Source: Roseomonas sp. 18066
Lineage (GTDB): Bacteria; Pseudomonadota; Alphaproteobacteria; Acetobacterales; Acetobacteraceae
Direction: 5' to 3'
Length of the DNA: 59,118 nucleotides
Assembly: GCF_902706185.1 (NCBI RefSeq)
Contig: NZ_CACSJM010000014.1
Location: 1-59,118, forward strand
In this document: positions 8,745 through 18,225 of the stretch, in pieces
How the letters are laid out: every line of letters begins with the position of its first letter
Numbering within the stretch: position 1 is the stretch's first letter
Notes under the pieces: model-generated
Database searches by the model: none
What the model saw: only the letters and a program-made list of their open reading frames with translations
What the model was told of the DNA's origin: nothing
Made by a program: the position numbers and the translations under genes

Positions 8745-10973
8745 ATGACGGCACGGCAGGACAAGGGCGGCGCCGCGCGCGGCGGCTGGCGGCGCGGGGC
8801 GCGGCTGGTGGCGCTGACCGTGCTGCTGCCGCTGGCCTTCTCCGGCATCGGCCTGTGGCAGGCCGGGCGCGTCGCCACCACCGCGCGGGACGGCGCGGCG
8901 CTGGTCGCCGCCCTGGAACGCGCCGAGGCCGAGCTGCGCGCGCTGGCCGAGAAATCGCCGCAGACAAGGGTGCGCATCCAGGACCGGCTGCAGACCGCGC
9001 CGGTGGCCGCGGCCCTCGTCGCCGACCGGCTGGACGATGTCCGCCGCGTGCAGGCGGTGACGGATATCCGCGCGGCGCTGCCGTTCTGGACGCTGCTGGC
9101 CGGCGGGCTGGCGGCGGCGCTGGGGGCGGCCGGGCTGCTGGCGGCGATCGTCATCGGCCGGCTCGGCCGCGCCTCGCGCCAGGCGCTGCTGGCCGGCTTC
9201 GGCTTGGTGCGCCGCCTGCTGCCGGCGCAGATGGCGGCGCAGATCCTGCTGATCACCGCGGCCGCCCTGCTGGCGCTGGGCTTCGAGACCGCCGGGCTGT
9301 GGCATGCCGGCTCGCTGAGCCAGGGCGACATCAAGCTGATGGGGGTGGCGCTGTTCCTCGGCCTCGGCGCGCTGGTGGTGCTGGTCCAGGCGCTGCGGCA
9401 GCTGCGCGCCGCCTGGCGGCTGTTCACCCCCGACCCGCTGACCGTCTTCGGCCGCAGGCTGGACCCCGCCCAGGCGCCCGGCCTCTGGACGCGGATCGAG
9501 AAGCTGGCGGCGGCCGCCGGCGCCACGCCGCCCGACCACCTGGTGGTCGGCCTGACCGAGGGGTTTTTCGTCACGTCCAGCGACGTCGCGCTGCAGCCTG
9601 GCGAAGAGAAGCTGGAAGGCCGCACGCTGTACCTGCCGCTGCCGCAGATGGCGATGCTGGACGCGGCGGAAAGCGGCGCCATCATCGGCCATGAGCTCGG
9701 CCATTTCACCGGCGAGGACACGGAGTATTCGCGCCGCTTCGTCCCCATCCATGCCGGGGTGCTGCGCAGCCTGGAAGCGGTGGCCGCCAGCGAGGGTGGC
9801 AACGGGCTGAATTCGATCCTGACCCGCCCGGCGCTGCTGCTCGGCGCCTTCTTCCTGCAGCAGTTCGACCATGCGGTGCATCACTGGAGCCGCCTGCGCG
9901 AATTCGCCGCCGACGCGGTGGGCGCGCGCGTCACCTCGGCGCCGGCCGCCGCCAGCGCGCTGCTGCGCAGCAGCGCCATCGCGCCGCGCATCCACGAGGT
10001 GCTGGTCGCCGCCCGCGACGCCCCCGGCGCGCGCGGATCGCGCGACCTGCTGGCCGAGATGCTGGCCGCCGCCGCCGAGCGCGGCCTCGACGACCCGTCG
10101 CGCCACCTGGAGGACCGCCAGCCGCATCCGACCGACACGCATCCGCCGGACAGCCAGCGCCTGGCCTCGCTCGGCCAGGCGGTGACGCCGGCGCTGCTGG
10201 CCCGCGCCACCCGGCCCGTGGTCGCGGCCGAGGCCGGGCTGGAGCATGCCTTCGCCGATGCCCCCGGGCTGATGCGCCAGCTGTCGGACGAGCTGATCCA
10301 GCGCCTGCGCTCGCGCGACGCCGCCATGGCCGAGGCGCTGCAGGAAGCCGCCGGCGCGGTGCAGGCGGAAGCGCGCCTGTTCTACCCCAACACCCGCGCC
10401 CAGGGTTTTTTTCTCGGTGGCGTCGGCATCCTCTTCGCGCTGGGCGCGGTGTTCTGCGCGGCGCTGTGGCAGGGCATCGTCGGCAGCGGGCCGGTCGACC
10501 GCGCGGTGCCGGTGGCCGGCGTCGCCCTGGTGCTGCTGGCGGCGCTGATGGGGCTGGCCACCTGGATCCTGCTGCGCCGTGCCCGCCATCCCTTCCTGCG
10601 GCTGACGCCCGATGGCTTCGGCGTGCCGGAGGGGCCGGAAATCCCCTGGCTGCATGTCGCCGACCTGGCCTTCCAGGTGACCAATGGCCGGCTGCGCAGC
10701 AATTTCCTGATCCGCCCGCGCCTGCCGCTGCCGCTGAAGCTGGGCAAGGGCATGAAGCTCGGCAGCCATAACGGGCTGCGCGAGGTCGCCCTGCACAGCT
10801 ACGCCGCCCAGGGGCTGACGCCGCAGGCCTTCGCCGACCTGGTGGTGACCTATTGGCGCGCCGCCCAGGCCCGGGCCGAGCTGTCGGAGCGCGCCGCCCG
10901 CGCCGCCGAGGCGGGGGAGGAAGAGGACGCCGACAGCACGGTCAACCTGGCCGCCGCCTTCAGGCCGGGATGA
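8745..10973 (+). CDS. M48-family membrane metalloprotease with C-terminal extension
   Basis: A 742-residue membrane protein. Hydrophobic segments lie near residues 18-40, 108-135, 155-180 and 195-215. The peptidase domain follows, with the zinc motif HELGH at 316-320 and the third ligand Glu386 in the EFAAD motif. Two more membrane segments come at about 550-610, then a C-terminal domain of about 130 residues resembling a small PH-like fold. Much longer than HtpX (about 290 residues). HtpX-type enzymes degrade misfolded membrane proteins; the same role here is inferred. Start chosen at the ATG ten bases after AAGG; an in-frame ATG at 8694 would add 17 residues. Its last 14 bases overlap the convergent TetR gene. 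Confidence 0.85.
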   Translation: MTARQDKGGAARGGWRRGARLVALTVLLPLAFSGIGLWQAGRVATTARDGAALVAALERAEAELRALAEKSPQTRVRIQDRLQTAPVAAALVADRLDDVRRVQAVTDIRAALPFWTLLAGGLAAALGAAGLLAAIVIGRLGRASRQALLAGFGLVRRLLPAQMAAQILLITAAALLALGFETAGLWHAGSLSQGDIKLMGVALFLGLGALVVLVQALRQLRAAWRLFTPDPLTVFGRRLDPAQAPGLWTRIEKLAAAAGATPPDHLVVGLTEGFFVTSSDVALQPGEEKLEGRTLYLPLPQMAMLDAAESGAIIGHELGHFTGEDTEYSRRFVPIHAGVLRSLEAVAASEGGNGLNSILTRPALLLGAFFLQQFDHAVHHWSRLREFAADAVGARVTSAPAAASALLRSSAIAPRIHEVLVAARDAPGARGSRDLLAEMLAAAAERGLDDPSRHLEDRQPHPTDTHPPDSQRLASLGQAVTPALLARATRPVVAAEAGLEHAFADAPGLMRQLSDELIQRLRSRDAAMAEALQEAAGAVQAEARLFYPNTRAQGFFLGGVGILFALGAVFCAALWQGIVGSGPVDRAVPVAGVALVLLAALMGLATWILLRRARHPFLRLTPDGFGVPEGPEIPWLHVADLAFQVTNGRLRSNFLIRPRLPLPLKLGKGMKLGSHNGLREVALHSYAAQGLTPQAFADLVVTYWRAAQARAELSERAARAAEAGEEEDADSTVNLAAAFRPG

Positions 10974-11535
10974 GCCCCGCCGCGCGGTAGCTCTCGACCA
11001 CGGCGTCGAACAGCGCCGGATCGGCCCGGCCGCGCGCCAGCAATTGCGCGCCGGTGATGGCGGCGAAGATGGCCTGCGCCCGCGGCCCGGCGGGCGCCAG
11101 GCCGGCGGCGGCCAGCTGCGCTTCCAGCCAGGCGATGTTCATCGCGGCGAAGGCGCGCACCTCCTCCTGCACCGGCGCCGGCAGGTCATCCAGCTCGGCG
11201 GTCATGAAGCTGGCCAGGCACAGGCGGTTCTGACTTTCCAGCGCGAGGCGGAACAGCCCCGGATAGCGCCGCAGCCGCGTCGCCGGGTCCGGGCTTTCGG
11301 CGACGATCGCCGCCAGCGTCGCCCCGGTATCCTCGCGGTAGCGCCGGGCCACGGCGGCGCCGAGTTCCGCCTTGCTGGCGAAATGGTGGAAGATGCTGGG
11401 GGCCTTGATGCCGACCTCGGCCGCCAGCTCGCGGAAGCTCAGGCCCCCATAGCCATGCGCCTGCACCCGCAGCCGGGCCGCGGCCAGGATCGCTTCCCGG
11501 GAATTCTGACTCACGTCGCGGGCTCTCCGTCGCAT
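10960..11535 (-). CDS. TetR-family transcriptional regulator
   Basis: A 191-residue protein with an N-terminal TetR helix-turn-helix (about residues 12-60, with the characteristic GLSFRELAAEVGIKAPSIFHHFASKAEL segment) and a helical ligand domain. The start is the ATG preceded by GGAGGGGG; another ATG five codons upstream lacks a site. It is divergent from the GST gene, with a palindromic operator in between at 11586-11607, so it probably represses itself and the GST. It overlaps the 3' end of the M48 gene by 14 bases, tail to tail. Ligand unknown; AcuR/NemR-like electrophile sensing would fit a GST target but is inference. Confidence 0.9.
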   Translation of the reverse strand: MRRRARDVSQNSREAILAAARLRVQAHGYGGLSFRELAAEVGIKAPSIFHHFASKAELGAAVARRYREDTGATLAAIVAESPDPATRLRRYPGLFRLALESQNRLCLASFMTAELDDLPAPVQEEVRAFAAMNIAWLEAQLAAAGLAPAGPRAQAIFAAITGAQLLARGRADPALFDAVVESYRAAGLIPA

Positions 11536-11585
11536 CGCCACCCCCTCCATCGGGCTTGACCAGGGTTTTGGAAAGGCCTAGTCGT

Positions 11586-11607
11586 CTACCTACCGAACGT
11601 TAGGTAG
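11586..11607. promoter_or_regulatory. Palindromic operator for the TetR regulator
   Basis: Perfect seven-base arms CTACCTA and TAGGTAG flank an eight-base centre (CCGAACGT). It sits between the divergent TetR and GST genes, 13 bases before the GST ATG. Position and symmetry fit a TetR operator controlling both genes. Confidence 0.65.
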
Positions 11608-11619
11608 GAGATTCGGGCG

Positions 11620-12276
11620 ATGATGACCATTCACGATTGGCCCACCGGCCCTTATCCGGCGCGGGTGCGCATCGCGGTCGCCGAGCTGGGGCTGCGCGAC
11701 CGCATGCGCTTCGAGACCGTCGATCTGTACAAGGGCGAGCACAAGCGGGAGGAATTCCGCGCTCAGAAGAACTATTCCGGCACGCTGCCGGTGCTGGAGC
11801 TGGCCGACGGCACCTGCATCGCCGAATGCACCGCCATCACCGAATACCTGGACCATCTGGGCGCCGCGCCGCGGCTGACCGGCGCCACCCCGCGCGAGCG
11901 CGGCGTGATCCACATGATGAGCAAGCGCGCCGAGCTGGAGGTGCTGGACGCCGTCAGCGTCTATTTCCACCACGCGACCCCCGGCCTCGGGCCGGATGTC
12001 GAGCTGTACCAGAACCCGGAATGGGGCCTGCGCCAGCGCGATAAGGCGCTGCGGGGGATGCGCTATTTCGACGGGGTGCTGCAGGCGCAGCCCTATGTCG
12101 CCGGTGACAGCTTCAGCATGGCCGACATCACCCTGGCCGGCGGGCTGATCTTCGCCGGGCTGGTGACGCTGGAGATCCCGGAGGGCTGCGATGCCCTGGC
12201 CGCCTGGTGGGACCGCATCCAGCAGCGGCCGAGCGTCGCCAACCGCGTCGCGATGTCGGAACCCGTCGCCGGCTGA
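11620..12276 (+). CDS. Glutathione S-transferase family protein
   Basis: A 218-residue protein with an N-terminal thioredoxin-like GST domain (about 1-85, with the GTLPVLEL cis-Pro loop and the ECTAITEYL glutathione-binding stretch) and a C-terminal all-helical domain (about 95-210, with the SMADITLAGGL helix typical of GSTs). It conjugates or transfers glutathione in the cytoplasm; the electrophilic substrate is unknown. The start is the first of two ATGs, nine bases after AGGAG. The leader overlaps the TetR operator, so expression is probably induced by the ligand of the divergent regulator. A hairpin after the stop is shared with dctA. Confidence 0.92.
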   Translation: MMTIHDWPTGPYPARVRIAVAELGLRDRMRFETVDLYKGEHKREEFRAQKNYSGTLPVLELADGTCIAECTAITEYLDHLGAAPRLTGATPRERGVIHMMSKRAELEVLDAVSVYFHHATPGLGPDVELYQNPEWGLRQRDKALRGMRYFDGVLQAQPYVAGDSFSMADITLAGGLIFAGLVTLEIPEGCDALAAWWDRIQQRPSVANRVAMSEPVAG

Positions 12277-12277
12277 C

Positions 12278-12310
12278 AAAAAAAGGGCGGAGGCTCGCGC
12301 CCCCGCCCTT
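12278..12310 (-). terminator. Rho-independent terminator of dctA
   Basis: An eight-base outer stem AAGGGCGG / CCGCCCTT (12283-12290 with 12303-12310) with further inner pairing. An A-run at 12278-12284 on the plus strand gives a U-run after the hairpin for minus-strand transcripts. It lies 24 bases past the dctA stop. It may also slow plus-strand transcription leaving the GST gene. Confidence 0.75.
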
Positions 12311-12333
12311 CCCGTCGCGGCAACCGCAAGAAA

Positions 12334-13668
12334 TTATTCGGCCGGCTGCATCGCCAGGTCGGGGTCGCGCAGCGGGATCGGGTTGCCGGCCATGGCGGCA
12401 TCCAGCCGGTCCTTGTCCAGCTCGCCTTCCCAGCGGGCGACGACCAGGGTGGCCACCGCATTGCCGACCAGGTTGGTCAGCGCCCGGCACTCGGACATGA
12501 AGCGGTCGATGCCCAGGATCAGCGCCATGCCGGCGACCGGCACGGAGGGCACCACGGACAGCGTGGCGGCCAGGGTGATGAAGCCCGCGCCGGTGATGCC
12601 GGCGGCACCCTTGGACGACAGCATCGCCACCAGCAGCAGCAGCACCTGGTCCCACAGCGACAGCTCGATGTTGCAGGCCTGGGCGATGAACAGCGCCGCC
12701 ATCGTCATGTAGATGTTGGTGCCGTCCAGGTTGAAGCTGTAGCCGGTGGGCACCACCAGGCCGACGACCGACTTGCGGGCGCCGGCGCGCTCCATCTTCT
12801 CCATCAGCGTCGGCAGCGCCGCTTCCGAGGAGGAGGTGCCGAGCACCAGCAGCAGCTCCTCCTTGATGTAGCGGATCAGCGCCAGGATGCTGAAGCCATT
12901 GTAGCGGGCGACGGCGCCGAGCACGACCAGCACGAAGAGCAGCGAGGTCAGGTAGAAGGTGCCGATCAGCATCGCCAGGTTGGCGATCGAGCCGATGCCG
13001 TACTTGCCGATGGTGAAGGCCATGGCGCCGAAGGCGCCGATGGGGGCGGCCTTCATCAGGATGCCCACCAGCTTGAACATGCCCGCCGAGGCCGAGTGGA
13101 AGACCCGCATCAGCGGCTCCGCCTTGTCGCCGATGGCGGCCAGCGCCAGGCCCAGCAGCACCGAGAAGAACAGCACCTGCAGGATATCGCCCGAGGCGAA
13201 GGCGCTGACCGGCGAGGCCGGGATGATGTTCATCAGGAAGCCGGTGATGGTCGTCTCATGCGCGCGGGCCGCATAGCCGGACACCGCCGCGGCATCGAGC
13301 GTCGCCGGGTTGATGTTCAGCCCGGCGCCGGGGCGGATGACATTGCCGGTGATCAGGCCGATGATCAGCGCCAGCGTCGAGAAGACCAGGAAGTACAGCA
13401 TCGCCTTGCCGGCGACCCGCCCGACCTTGCCCAGGTCGCGCACCCCGGCGATGCCGGTGACCACGGTCAGGAAGATGACCGGGGCGATGACCATCTTCAC
13501 CAGTTTGATGAAGGCGTCGCCCAGCGGCTTCATGTCGGCGCCGAGCTGCGGGTAGAAATGCCCGAGCAGGATGCCGAGGGTGATGGCGAACAGCACCTGG
13601 ACATAAAGGTGCTGGTAGAATTTCTGCGGCGCCGGCGGCCGGGCCGCGGCAAGGTCGAGGGCAGCCAT
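12334..13668 (-). CDS. dctA: C4-dicarboxylate:cation symporter DctA
   Basis: A 444-residue inner-membrane protein of the DAACS family, which takes up succinate, fumarate and malate with protons or sodium. Family signatures are visible: [17 protein letters not shown], the [10 protein letters not shown] loop and [14 protein letters not shown]. Length is close to E. coli DctA (428). The start is the ATG preceded by GGAGGAA; longer frames upstream are antisense to dctB. It is divergent from dctB-dctD, the standard arrangement in rhizobia and relatives. A -24/-12 sigma-54 promoter and upstream palindromes in the intergenic region fit control by DctD. A terminator follows the stop. Confidence 0.96.
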   Translation of the reverse strand: MAALDLAAARPPAPQKFYQHLYVQVLFAITLGILLGHFYPQLGADMKPLGDAFIKLVKMVIAPVIFLTVVTGIAGVRDLGKVGRVAGKAMLYFLVFSTLALIIGLITGNVIRPGAGLNINPATLDAAAVSGYAARAHETTITGFLMNIIPASPVSAFASGDILQVLFFSVLLGLALAAIGDKAEPLMRVFHSASAGMFKLVGILMKAAPIGAFGAMAFTIGKYGIGSIANLAMLIGTFYLTSLLFVLVVLGAVARYNGFSILALIRYIKEELLLVLGTSSSEAALPTLMEKMERAGARKSVVGLVVPTGYSFNLDGTNIYMTMAALFIAQACNIELSLWDQVLLLLVAMLSSKGAAGITGAGFITLAATLSVVPSVPVAGMALILGIDRFMSECRALTNLVGNAVATLVVARWEGELDKDRLDAAMAGNPIPLRDPDLAMQPAE

Positions 13669-13762
13669 GGAAATTCCTCCAGGTGCTTCGCCGCGGGCCT
13701 TCGAGGGACCGGGCGGATGGTTCAGGGTCGACGCCGCGGCGCCGTGTGACCCTTCCCCTATG

Positions 13763-13777
13763 GCAAGCCGGATGCCA
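13763..13777 (-). promoter_or_regulatory. Putative sigma-54 (-24/-12) promoter of dctA
   Basis: On the minus strand the bases read TGGCATCCGGCTTGC. This has the exact spacing of the sigma-54 consensus TGGCACG-N4-TTGC, with invariant GG and GC and two departures. It lies about 95 bases upstream of the dctA ATG. The divergent dctD encodes a sigma-54 activator with an intact GAFTGA loop. Confidence 0.75.
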
Positions 13778-13861
13778 CAAGCCCGGCCGGCCCGGAGGAT
13801 TTTTAAGTCTTTGGTCTTATACATGTTTGCGGTGCAGCATTTTGCCGGGACGGAACCGGTT

Positions 13862-13879
13862 TGTGCGGATTTCGGCACA
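13862..13879. promoter_or_regulatory. Putative DctD upstream activator site 1
   Basis: TGTGCGGATTTCGGCACA is an imperfect palindrome with perfect TGTGC/GCACA ends. It lies about 85 bases upstream of the -24 element, a normal enhancer position for a DctD-type activator. The assignment is inferred from symmetry and position. Confidence 0.5.
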
Positions 13880-13893
13880 GTCTCGGCGGCCTC

Positions 13894-13911
13894 GGTGCGG
13901 ATTTTCGCCCG
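13894..13911. promoter_or_regulatory. Putative DctD upstream activator site 2
   Basis: GGTGCGGATTTTCGCCCG resembles site 1 and starts exactly 32 bases (about three helical turns) after it. Tandem sites on one face of the helix are typical for DctD. It is weaker than site 1 and not a full palindrome. Confidence 0.35.
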
Positions 13912-13935
13912 CATGGCCGCCTGGCGGGGCATGGC

Positions 13936-15756
13936 ATGACCCGGCGCTGGCAGCGCCTCGGCCTGGCCCTGGCCGCCCTCGCCTTGCTGGCCGGGCTGGA
14001 CCGCGCCGCCGATCTGCTGGCCACCCGCCAGGTCCTGGCCGAGCTCGAATCCGGCGCCCGGGCCACCGCCGGCCTGCATGGCGCCGTGCTCCGCGCCGAG
14101 ATCGAGAAGCAGCGCAGCCTGCCGGTCATCCTGGCCCAGGACCCCGACCTGGTGCAGACCCTGCGCGACCCGACGCCCGCGCGCCTCGACGCGCTGAACC
14201 GCAAGCTGGAACGGCTGGCCGCCGCCACCCGCACCGGCGTGCTCTACGCCCTGGACCCCGCCGGCCGCTCGGTCGCCGCCAGCAACTGGCGCCAGGAGGA
14301 AAGTTTTGTCGGCATCGACTATGCTTTCCGCCCCTATTTCGGCGAGGCCTGGGCCGGCCGCCCGGCCGAGCATTTCGCCCTCGGCACCGTCAGCCACCGC
14401 CCTGGCCTGTATCTGTCGCGGCGCGTCGAGGATGCCGCCGGCCCGGTCGGCGTCATCGTCGTCAAGGCCGAGTTCAACGAGCTGGAGGAAAGCTGGGCCC
14501 GGCTGCCGGAGCCGGCGCTGGCGGTCGACGCCCGCGGCATCGTCACCGTCACCAGCATCCCCGACTGGCACTTCCGCGCCACCCTGCCGCTGACGCCAGC
14601 GCAGCGCGAGGAGATCCGCGCCAGCCTGCAATTCGGCGACCAGCCGCTGCGCGACCTGTCTTTCCGCACCATCCCGGCGACCCGCCCCGCCTTGCCCGGC
14701 CAGCCGCCGCTGCTGCGCCCGCAGGACGGCCCCTCCGGCCCCTGGCTGATGGTCGAGGAGCCGGTGCCCGGCATCGACTGGCGCCTGTCGCTCCTGGCGC
14801 CCCTCCGCCCTGCTTTGGAACCCGCCCGTGCCACCGCGCGCCTGGCCGCCCTGCTGCTGGGCCTGCTCGGCATCTTCCTGGTGGCGCTGGCCCGCCGCCG
14901 CAACCGCCGCATCACCGAGGGCCGCGCCCGGGGCGAGGCCCGCCGCGCCGCCCTGGAAGCCGAGGTCGGGCTCCGCACCGCCGAGCTGCGCGCCGCCAAT
15001 GACGGCCTCCGCGCCGAGGCCGAGGAACGCCGCCGCGCCGAGGCCGCCGTCCACCGCATGCGCGACGAGCTCGGCCAGGCCAACCGCCTGGCCATCCTCG
15101 GCCAGATCACGGCGAGCGTCGCGCATGAGATCAACCAGCCGCTGGCCGCCATCCGCACCTTCGCCGACAATGCTTCCCTGCTCGTCACCCGCGGCGAGAC
15201 GCCCGCGGCGGCGAAAGCCATCACCACCATCGCCGGCCTGACCGAGCGGATCGGCGCCATCACCGCGGGGCTGCGCGGCTTCGCCCGCAAGTCGACCGGC
15301 GAGATGCGCCCCGAGCCGATCCGCGGCGCCATCGACGGCGCCCTGCTGCTGCTCGGCCACCGCCTGCGCCAGAACAGCGTCGCCGTCGTGGTGACCGTCG
15401 AGGGCGACCCCGCCGTCCGCGCCGAGCGCGTCCGCCTGGAGCAGGTCCTGGTCAACCTGGTGCAGAACGCCATCGAGGCGCTGGGTGACCGCGACGACGG
15501 CCGCATCGCCATCACCGCCTCGGCCGGGGCCGGTCGCGTCCGCGTCGCGGTGCAGGACAACGGCCCCGGCCTCGACGCCACGGTGCGCGCGGCATTGTTC
15601 ATGCCCTTCACCACCACCAAATCGGCGGGGCTGGGCCTCGGCCTGGTGATCTCCCGCCAGATCGCCGCCGACCTGGGCGGCACGCTGGAGGCCCCGCCGC
15701 CCGCCGCGGGATCCGTCGGCGCCCTTTTCGTGCTGGAGCTGGAGCAGGCCCCCTGA
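13936..15756 (+). CDS. dctB: C4-dicarboxylate sensor histidine kinase DctB
   Basis: A 606-residue membrane kinase, the family's usual size. TM1 is at about residues 5-25. A periplasmic double-PDC sensor region follows (about 30-290), with the motif [13 protein letters not shown] typical of DctB. TM2 is at about 300-318, then a coiled coil, the dimerisation box with His397 ([16 protein letters not shown]) and an HATPase domain with N, G1 (DNGPGLD) and G2 (GLGLGLVI) boxes. It senses external dicarboxylates and phosphorylates DctD. The start is the ATG at 13936, giving a short basic N-terminus before TM1; alternatives upstream overlap the activator sites. Its TGA overlaps the dctD ATG by one base. 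Confidence 0.94.
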   Translation: MTRRWQRLGLALAALALLAGLDRAADLLATRQVLAELESGARATAGLHGAVLRAEIEKQRSLPVILAQDPDLVQTLRDPTPARLDALNRKLERLAAATRTGVLYALDPAGRSVAASNWRQEESFVGIDYAFRPYFGEAWAGRPAEHFALGTVSHRPGLYLSRRVEDAAGPVGVIVVKAEFNELEESWARLPEPALAVDARGIVTVTSIPDWHFRATLPLTPAQREEIRASLQFGDQPLRDLSFRTIPATRPALPGQPPLLRPQDGPSGPWLMVEEPVPGIDWRLSLLAPLRPALEPARATARLAALLLGLLGIFLVALARRRNRRITEGRARGEARRAALEAEVGLRTAELRAANDGLRAEAEERRRAEAAVHRMRDELGQANRLAILGQITASVAHEINQPLAAIRTFADNASLLVTRGETPAAAKAITTIAGLTERIGAITAGLRGFARKSTGEMRPEPIRGAIDGALLLLGHRLRQNSVAVVVTVEGDPAVRAERVRLEQVLVNLVQNAIEALGDRDDGRIAITASAGAGRVRVAVQDNGPGLDATVRAALFMPFTTTKSAGLGLGLVISRQIAADLGGTLEAPPPAAGSVGALFVLELEQAP

Positions 15757-17099
15757 TGCCGGATATGCGCGAGACCGACGTGCTTTTCGTCGATGACGAC
15801 GCCATGCTGCGCGAAGCCAACCTCCAAAGCTTCGCCCTCGCCGGCCTCCAGGCCGAGGCCGCCCCCTCGGCGCTGCGCGCGCTGGAGCTGGTCGGCGACG
15901 ACTTCCCCGGCGTCGTCGTCAGCGACATCCGCATGCCCGGCATGGACGGCCTGGCCCTCTTCGCCCGCCTCCGCGCCCGCGACCCGGACCTGCCCGTCAT
16001 CCTGATCACCGGCCATGGCGACATCCCCATGGCGGTCGAGGCGCTGCGCCAGGGCGCCTACCACTTCCTGCCCAAGCCCTACCCTGCCGAAGCCCTGCTC
16101 GGCCCGATCCGCCATGCGCTGGAAAAGCGCCGCCTGGTGCTGGAGAACCGCCGACTGGCCCGGGCGCTCGCCATCGCCGATGCCGACGACCCGCTGCAAG
16201 GCCGCGCGCCGGCGACCGAGCGGCTGCGCGCCCTGCTGCGCCAGATCGCCGACACCGATGTCGATGTGCTGATCGAGGGCGAGACCGGCAGCGGCAAGGA
16301 CGTCGCCGCCATGGCGCTGCACCGCGCCAGCCGCCGCGCCCACCGCCCCTTCGTCGCGCTCAACTGCGGCGCCCTGCCCGAGACGGTGATCGAGAGCGAG
16401 CTCTTCGGCCACGAGCCCGGCGCCTTCACCGGCGCCCAGAAACGCCGCATCGGCCGCATCGAGCATGCCGATGGCGGCACCCTGTTCCTCGACGAGATCG
16501 AGGCCATGCCGCTGGCCATGCAGGTCAAGCTGCTGCGCGTCCTCGAAAGCCGCGAGATCGCGCCCCTTGGCACCAACGAGATCCGCCGCCTCGACCTGCG
16601 CGTCGTCGCCGCCACCAAGCAGCCGCTGCCCGAGCTGGTCCGCCAGGGCCGCTTCCGCGAGGACCTCTACTATCGTCTGCACGTCGTGACGCTCCGCGTG
16701 CCGCCTTTGCGCGACCGCCGCGAGGATGTTTTTCTGCTGTTTGGCCAGTTCGTCGACAGAGCCGCGAAGCGCTTCGGCAGACCGGTGCCGCCGCTCGACG
16801 CCGCGCTGCACCGCTACCTCGCCGAGCACGACTGGCCCGGCAATATCCGCGAGCTCGCCCATTTCGCCGAGCGCGCCGCCCTGGGCCTGGCCAACATCAC
16901 CAACGCCGAGCCCGCCCCCGCCGAGGAAGGCAGCCTGCCCGAACGCGTCGACGCCTTCGAGGCCCGGCTGCTGCGCGAGGCGCTGGCAACCGCCCAGGGC
17001 GACGTCCGCACAGCGCTGGAAGCGCTGAAAATCCCGCGGAAAACTTTCTACGACAAGCTTAAGCGCTACAACATAGAACCGCAGGGATACAGAAAGTAA
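15756..17099 (+). CDS. dctD: Sigma-54-dependent response regulator DctD
   Basis: A 447-residue NtrC-type activator. It has a receiver domain (about 5-120, phosphoacceptor Asp57 in VVSDIRMP, Lys107), an AAA+ domain (about 145-370, Walker A GETGSGKD at 175-182, sigma-54-contacting GAFTGA at 222-227, GTLFLDEIE Walker B) and a C-terminal Fis-type helix-turn-helix (about 410-440). It activates dctA from the sigma-54 promoter at 13763-13777. It is translationally coupled to dctB. A perfect nine-base-stem hairpin follows three bases after the stop. DNA-binding sites are proposed at 13862-13911. Confidence 0.95.
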   Translation: MPDMRETDVLFVDDDAMLREANLQSFALAGLQAEAAPSALRALELVGDDFPGVVVSDIRMPGMDGLALFARLRARDPDLPVILITGHGDIPMAVEALRQGAYHFLPKPYPAEALLGPIRHALEKRRLVLENRRLARALAIADADDPLQGRAPATERLRALLRQIADTDVDVLIEGETGSGKDVAAMALHRASRRAHRPFVALNCGALPETVIESELFGHEPGAFTGAQKRRIGRIEHADGGTLFLDEIEAMPLAMQVKLLRVLESREIAPLGTNEIRRLDLRVVAATKQPLPELVRQGRFREDLYYRLHVVTLRVPPLRDRREDVFLLFGQFVDRAAKRFGRPVPPLDAALHRYLAEHDWPGNIRELAHFAERAALGLANITNAEPAPAEEGSLPERVDAFEARLLREALATAQGDVRTALEALKIPRKTFYDKLKRYNIEPQGYRK

Positions 17100-17101
17100 G
17101 C

Positions 17102-17149
17102 GCGGGGGAAGGTATTCCCCCGCACCCCCCTTCTATTTCTGTCAGTCAA
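17102..17149. repeat. Dispersed terminator-like repeat, copy 1
   Basis: A perfect hairpin, GCGGGGGAA (17102-17110) and TTCCCCCGC (17115-17123) with loop GGTA. A conserved pyrimidine-rich flank follows, up to the stop of the minus-strand aldolase gene. About 43 of 49 positions match the copy at 45440-45487. It separates two convergent genes and probably terminates both. The homologous flank shows it is a mobile or copied element rather than a chance hairpin. Confidence 0.75.
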
Positions 17150-17948
17150 GCAAGTCTGGCTCCTGGGAGACGATCAGCTCCCACAACGGGTGGAAGCTCA
17201 GCACACCCGAATTGGGGCGGGCCACCTGCTTCGCGGTATGCGCGGCCACCTCGTGCGGGATCGGCTGCGGCGTGCCGGCCGCCTCGGCCAGCAGCTGCGC
17301 CTGCGCGGCATTGTCCATCGACAGATACCACCAGGCCGCCTCCTCGACGGAGGTCCCCACCGTCAGGAAGCCGTGATTCTTCAGGATCACCGCCTTCTGC
17401 GCGCCGAGCGAGTCCGCGATGCGATCGCCCTCCGAAGCGTCCAGCACCACGCCCGTGAAATCGTCGAACAGCGCATGGTCGTCATAGAACTTGCAGCTGT
17501 CCTGCGTCAGCGGATCCAGCTTCCGCCCCAGCGAGGCCCAGGCCTTGCCATAGGTCGAATGCGTATGCGCCGCCGCCACCACATCCGGCCGCGCCTTGTG
17601 GATCGCCGAATGAATGGCGAAGGCCGCCCGGTTCACCGGCTGGTCGCCCTCCACCACCTCGCCCGTCTCGTCGACCCGGATCAGGTCCGAGACGCGGATC
17701 AGGCCGAAATGCTTGCCCAGCGGATTGACCCAGAAGCTGTGCGGATGCTCCGGGTCGCGCGCCGTCACATGCCCCGCCAGCCCCTGGTCGAAGCCCGCGC
17801 GCGAGAACAGCCGGAAGGTCGCCGCCAGCCGCTGCTTGCGGTGCAGCCGCTCGTCCGCGATGTCGCGCGCGGGCGACCCCTCCCGCAGCAGGCTCTTGAA
17901 GCTCGGCGATCCGGCCAGACGGGGGTCGAGGCGGGTGATCTGGTTCAC
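17142..17948 (-). CDS. Class II aldolase/adducin family protein
   Basis: A 268-residue protein of the class II (zinc-dependent) aldolase/adducin family. The N-terminal part carries the GHVTARDPEHPHSFWVNPLG motif. The zinc site includes the HTHS motif in the middle of the protein, and a further conserved His lies in the KNHG loop. Relatives include sugar-phosphate and acyl aldolases and decarboxylases; which reaction occurs here is not evident. I prefer the GTG at 17948, preceded by AGGAGA, over an ATG at 17996. It is convergent with dctD, sharing the hairpin repeat at 17102. The preceding 277 bases hold only the start regions of this gene and the divergent DUF3141 gene. Confidence 0.88.
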   Translation of the reverse strand: MNQITRLDPRLAGSPSFKSLLREGSPARDIADERLHRKQRLAATFRLFSRAGFDQGLAGHVTARDPEHPHSFWVNPLGKHFGLIRVSDLIRVDETGEVVEGDQPVNRAAFAIHSAIHKARPDVVAAAHTHSTYGKAWASLGRKLDPLTQDSCKFYDDHALFDDFTGVVLDASEGDRIADSLGAQKAVILKNHGFLTVGTSVEEAAWWYLSMDNAAQAQLLAEAAGTPQPIPHEVAAHTAKQVARPNSGVLSFHPLWELIVSQEPDLLD

Positions 17949-18225
17949 GCGGCATTCTCCTCTCGGCGGCGCCGATGGCAGCACGGCGCCTTTCACGCAT
18001 CCAAGCGAAGATCGGGGACAGAGTCCATTCCTGAATCGCTATTTATGAATTTAACGATCAGGGACGCATAAAACCCCGTCACGCAGAATTCACGCCCCTT
18101 CGCCAGCCCCGCTGCTGCTGCGCCGCGCGCCATCGGGCCCGCCTGGGAGCGGTCCCAAGGCTTGACCCCCCTTTTTGCGCTGCAATAGGGTCGGCCCGCG
18201 CCCCCACGCAGCGACAGGATGGCCC

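Noticed and set aside
13669..15360. Open frame extending dctA upstream to 15360
   Set aside because: It is antisense to dctB. DctA homology and a strong ribosome site place the start at 13668.
18076..18093. Possible Pho box upstream of the DUF3141-pta-ackA-fabI operon
   Set aside because: CCGTCAC-N4-AATTCAC matches only part of each half of the Pho consensus. Considered because the rhizobial operon is PhoB-controlled, but the sequence support is poor.
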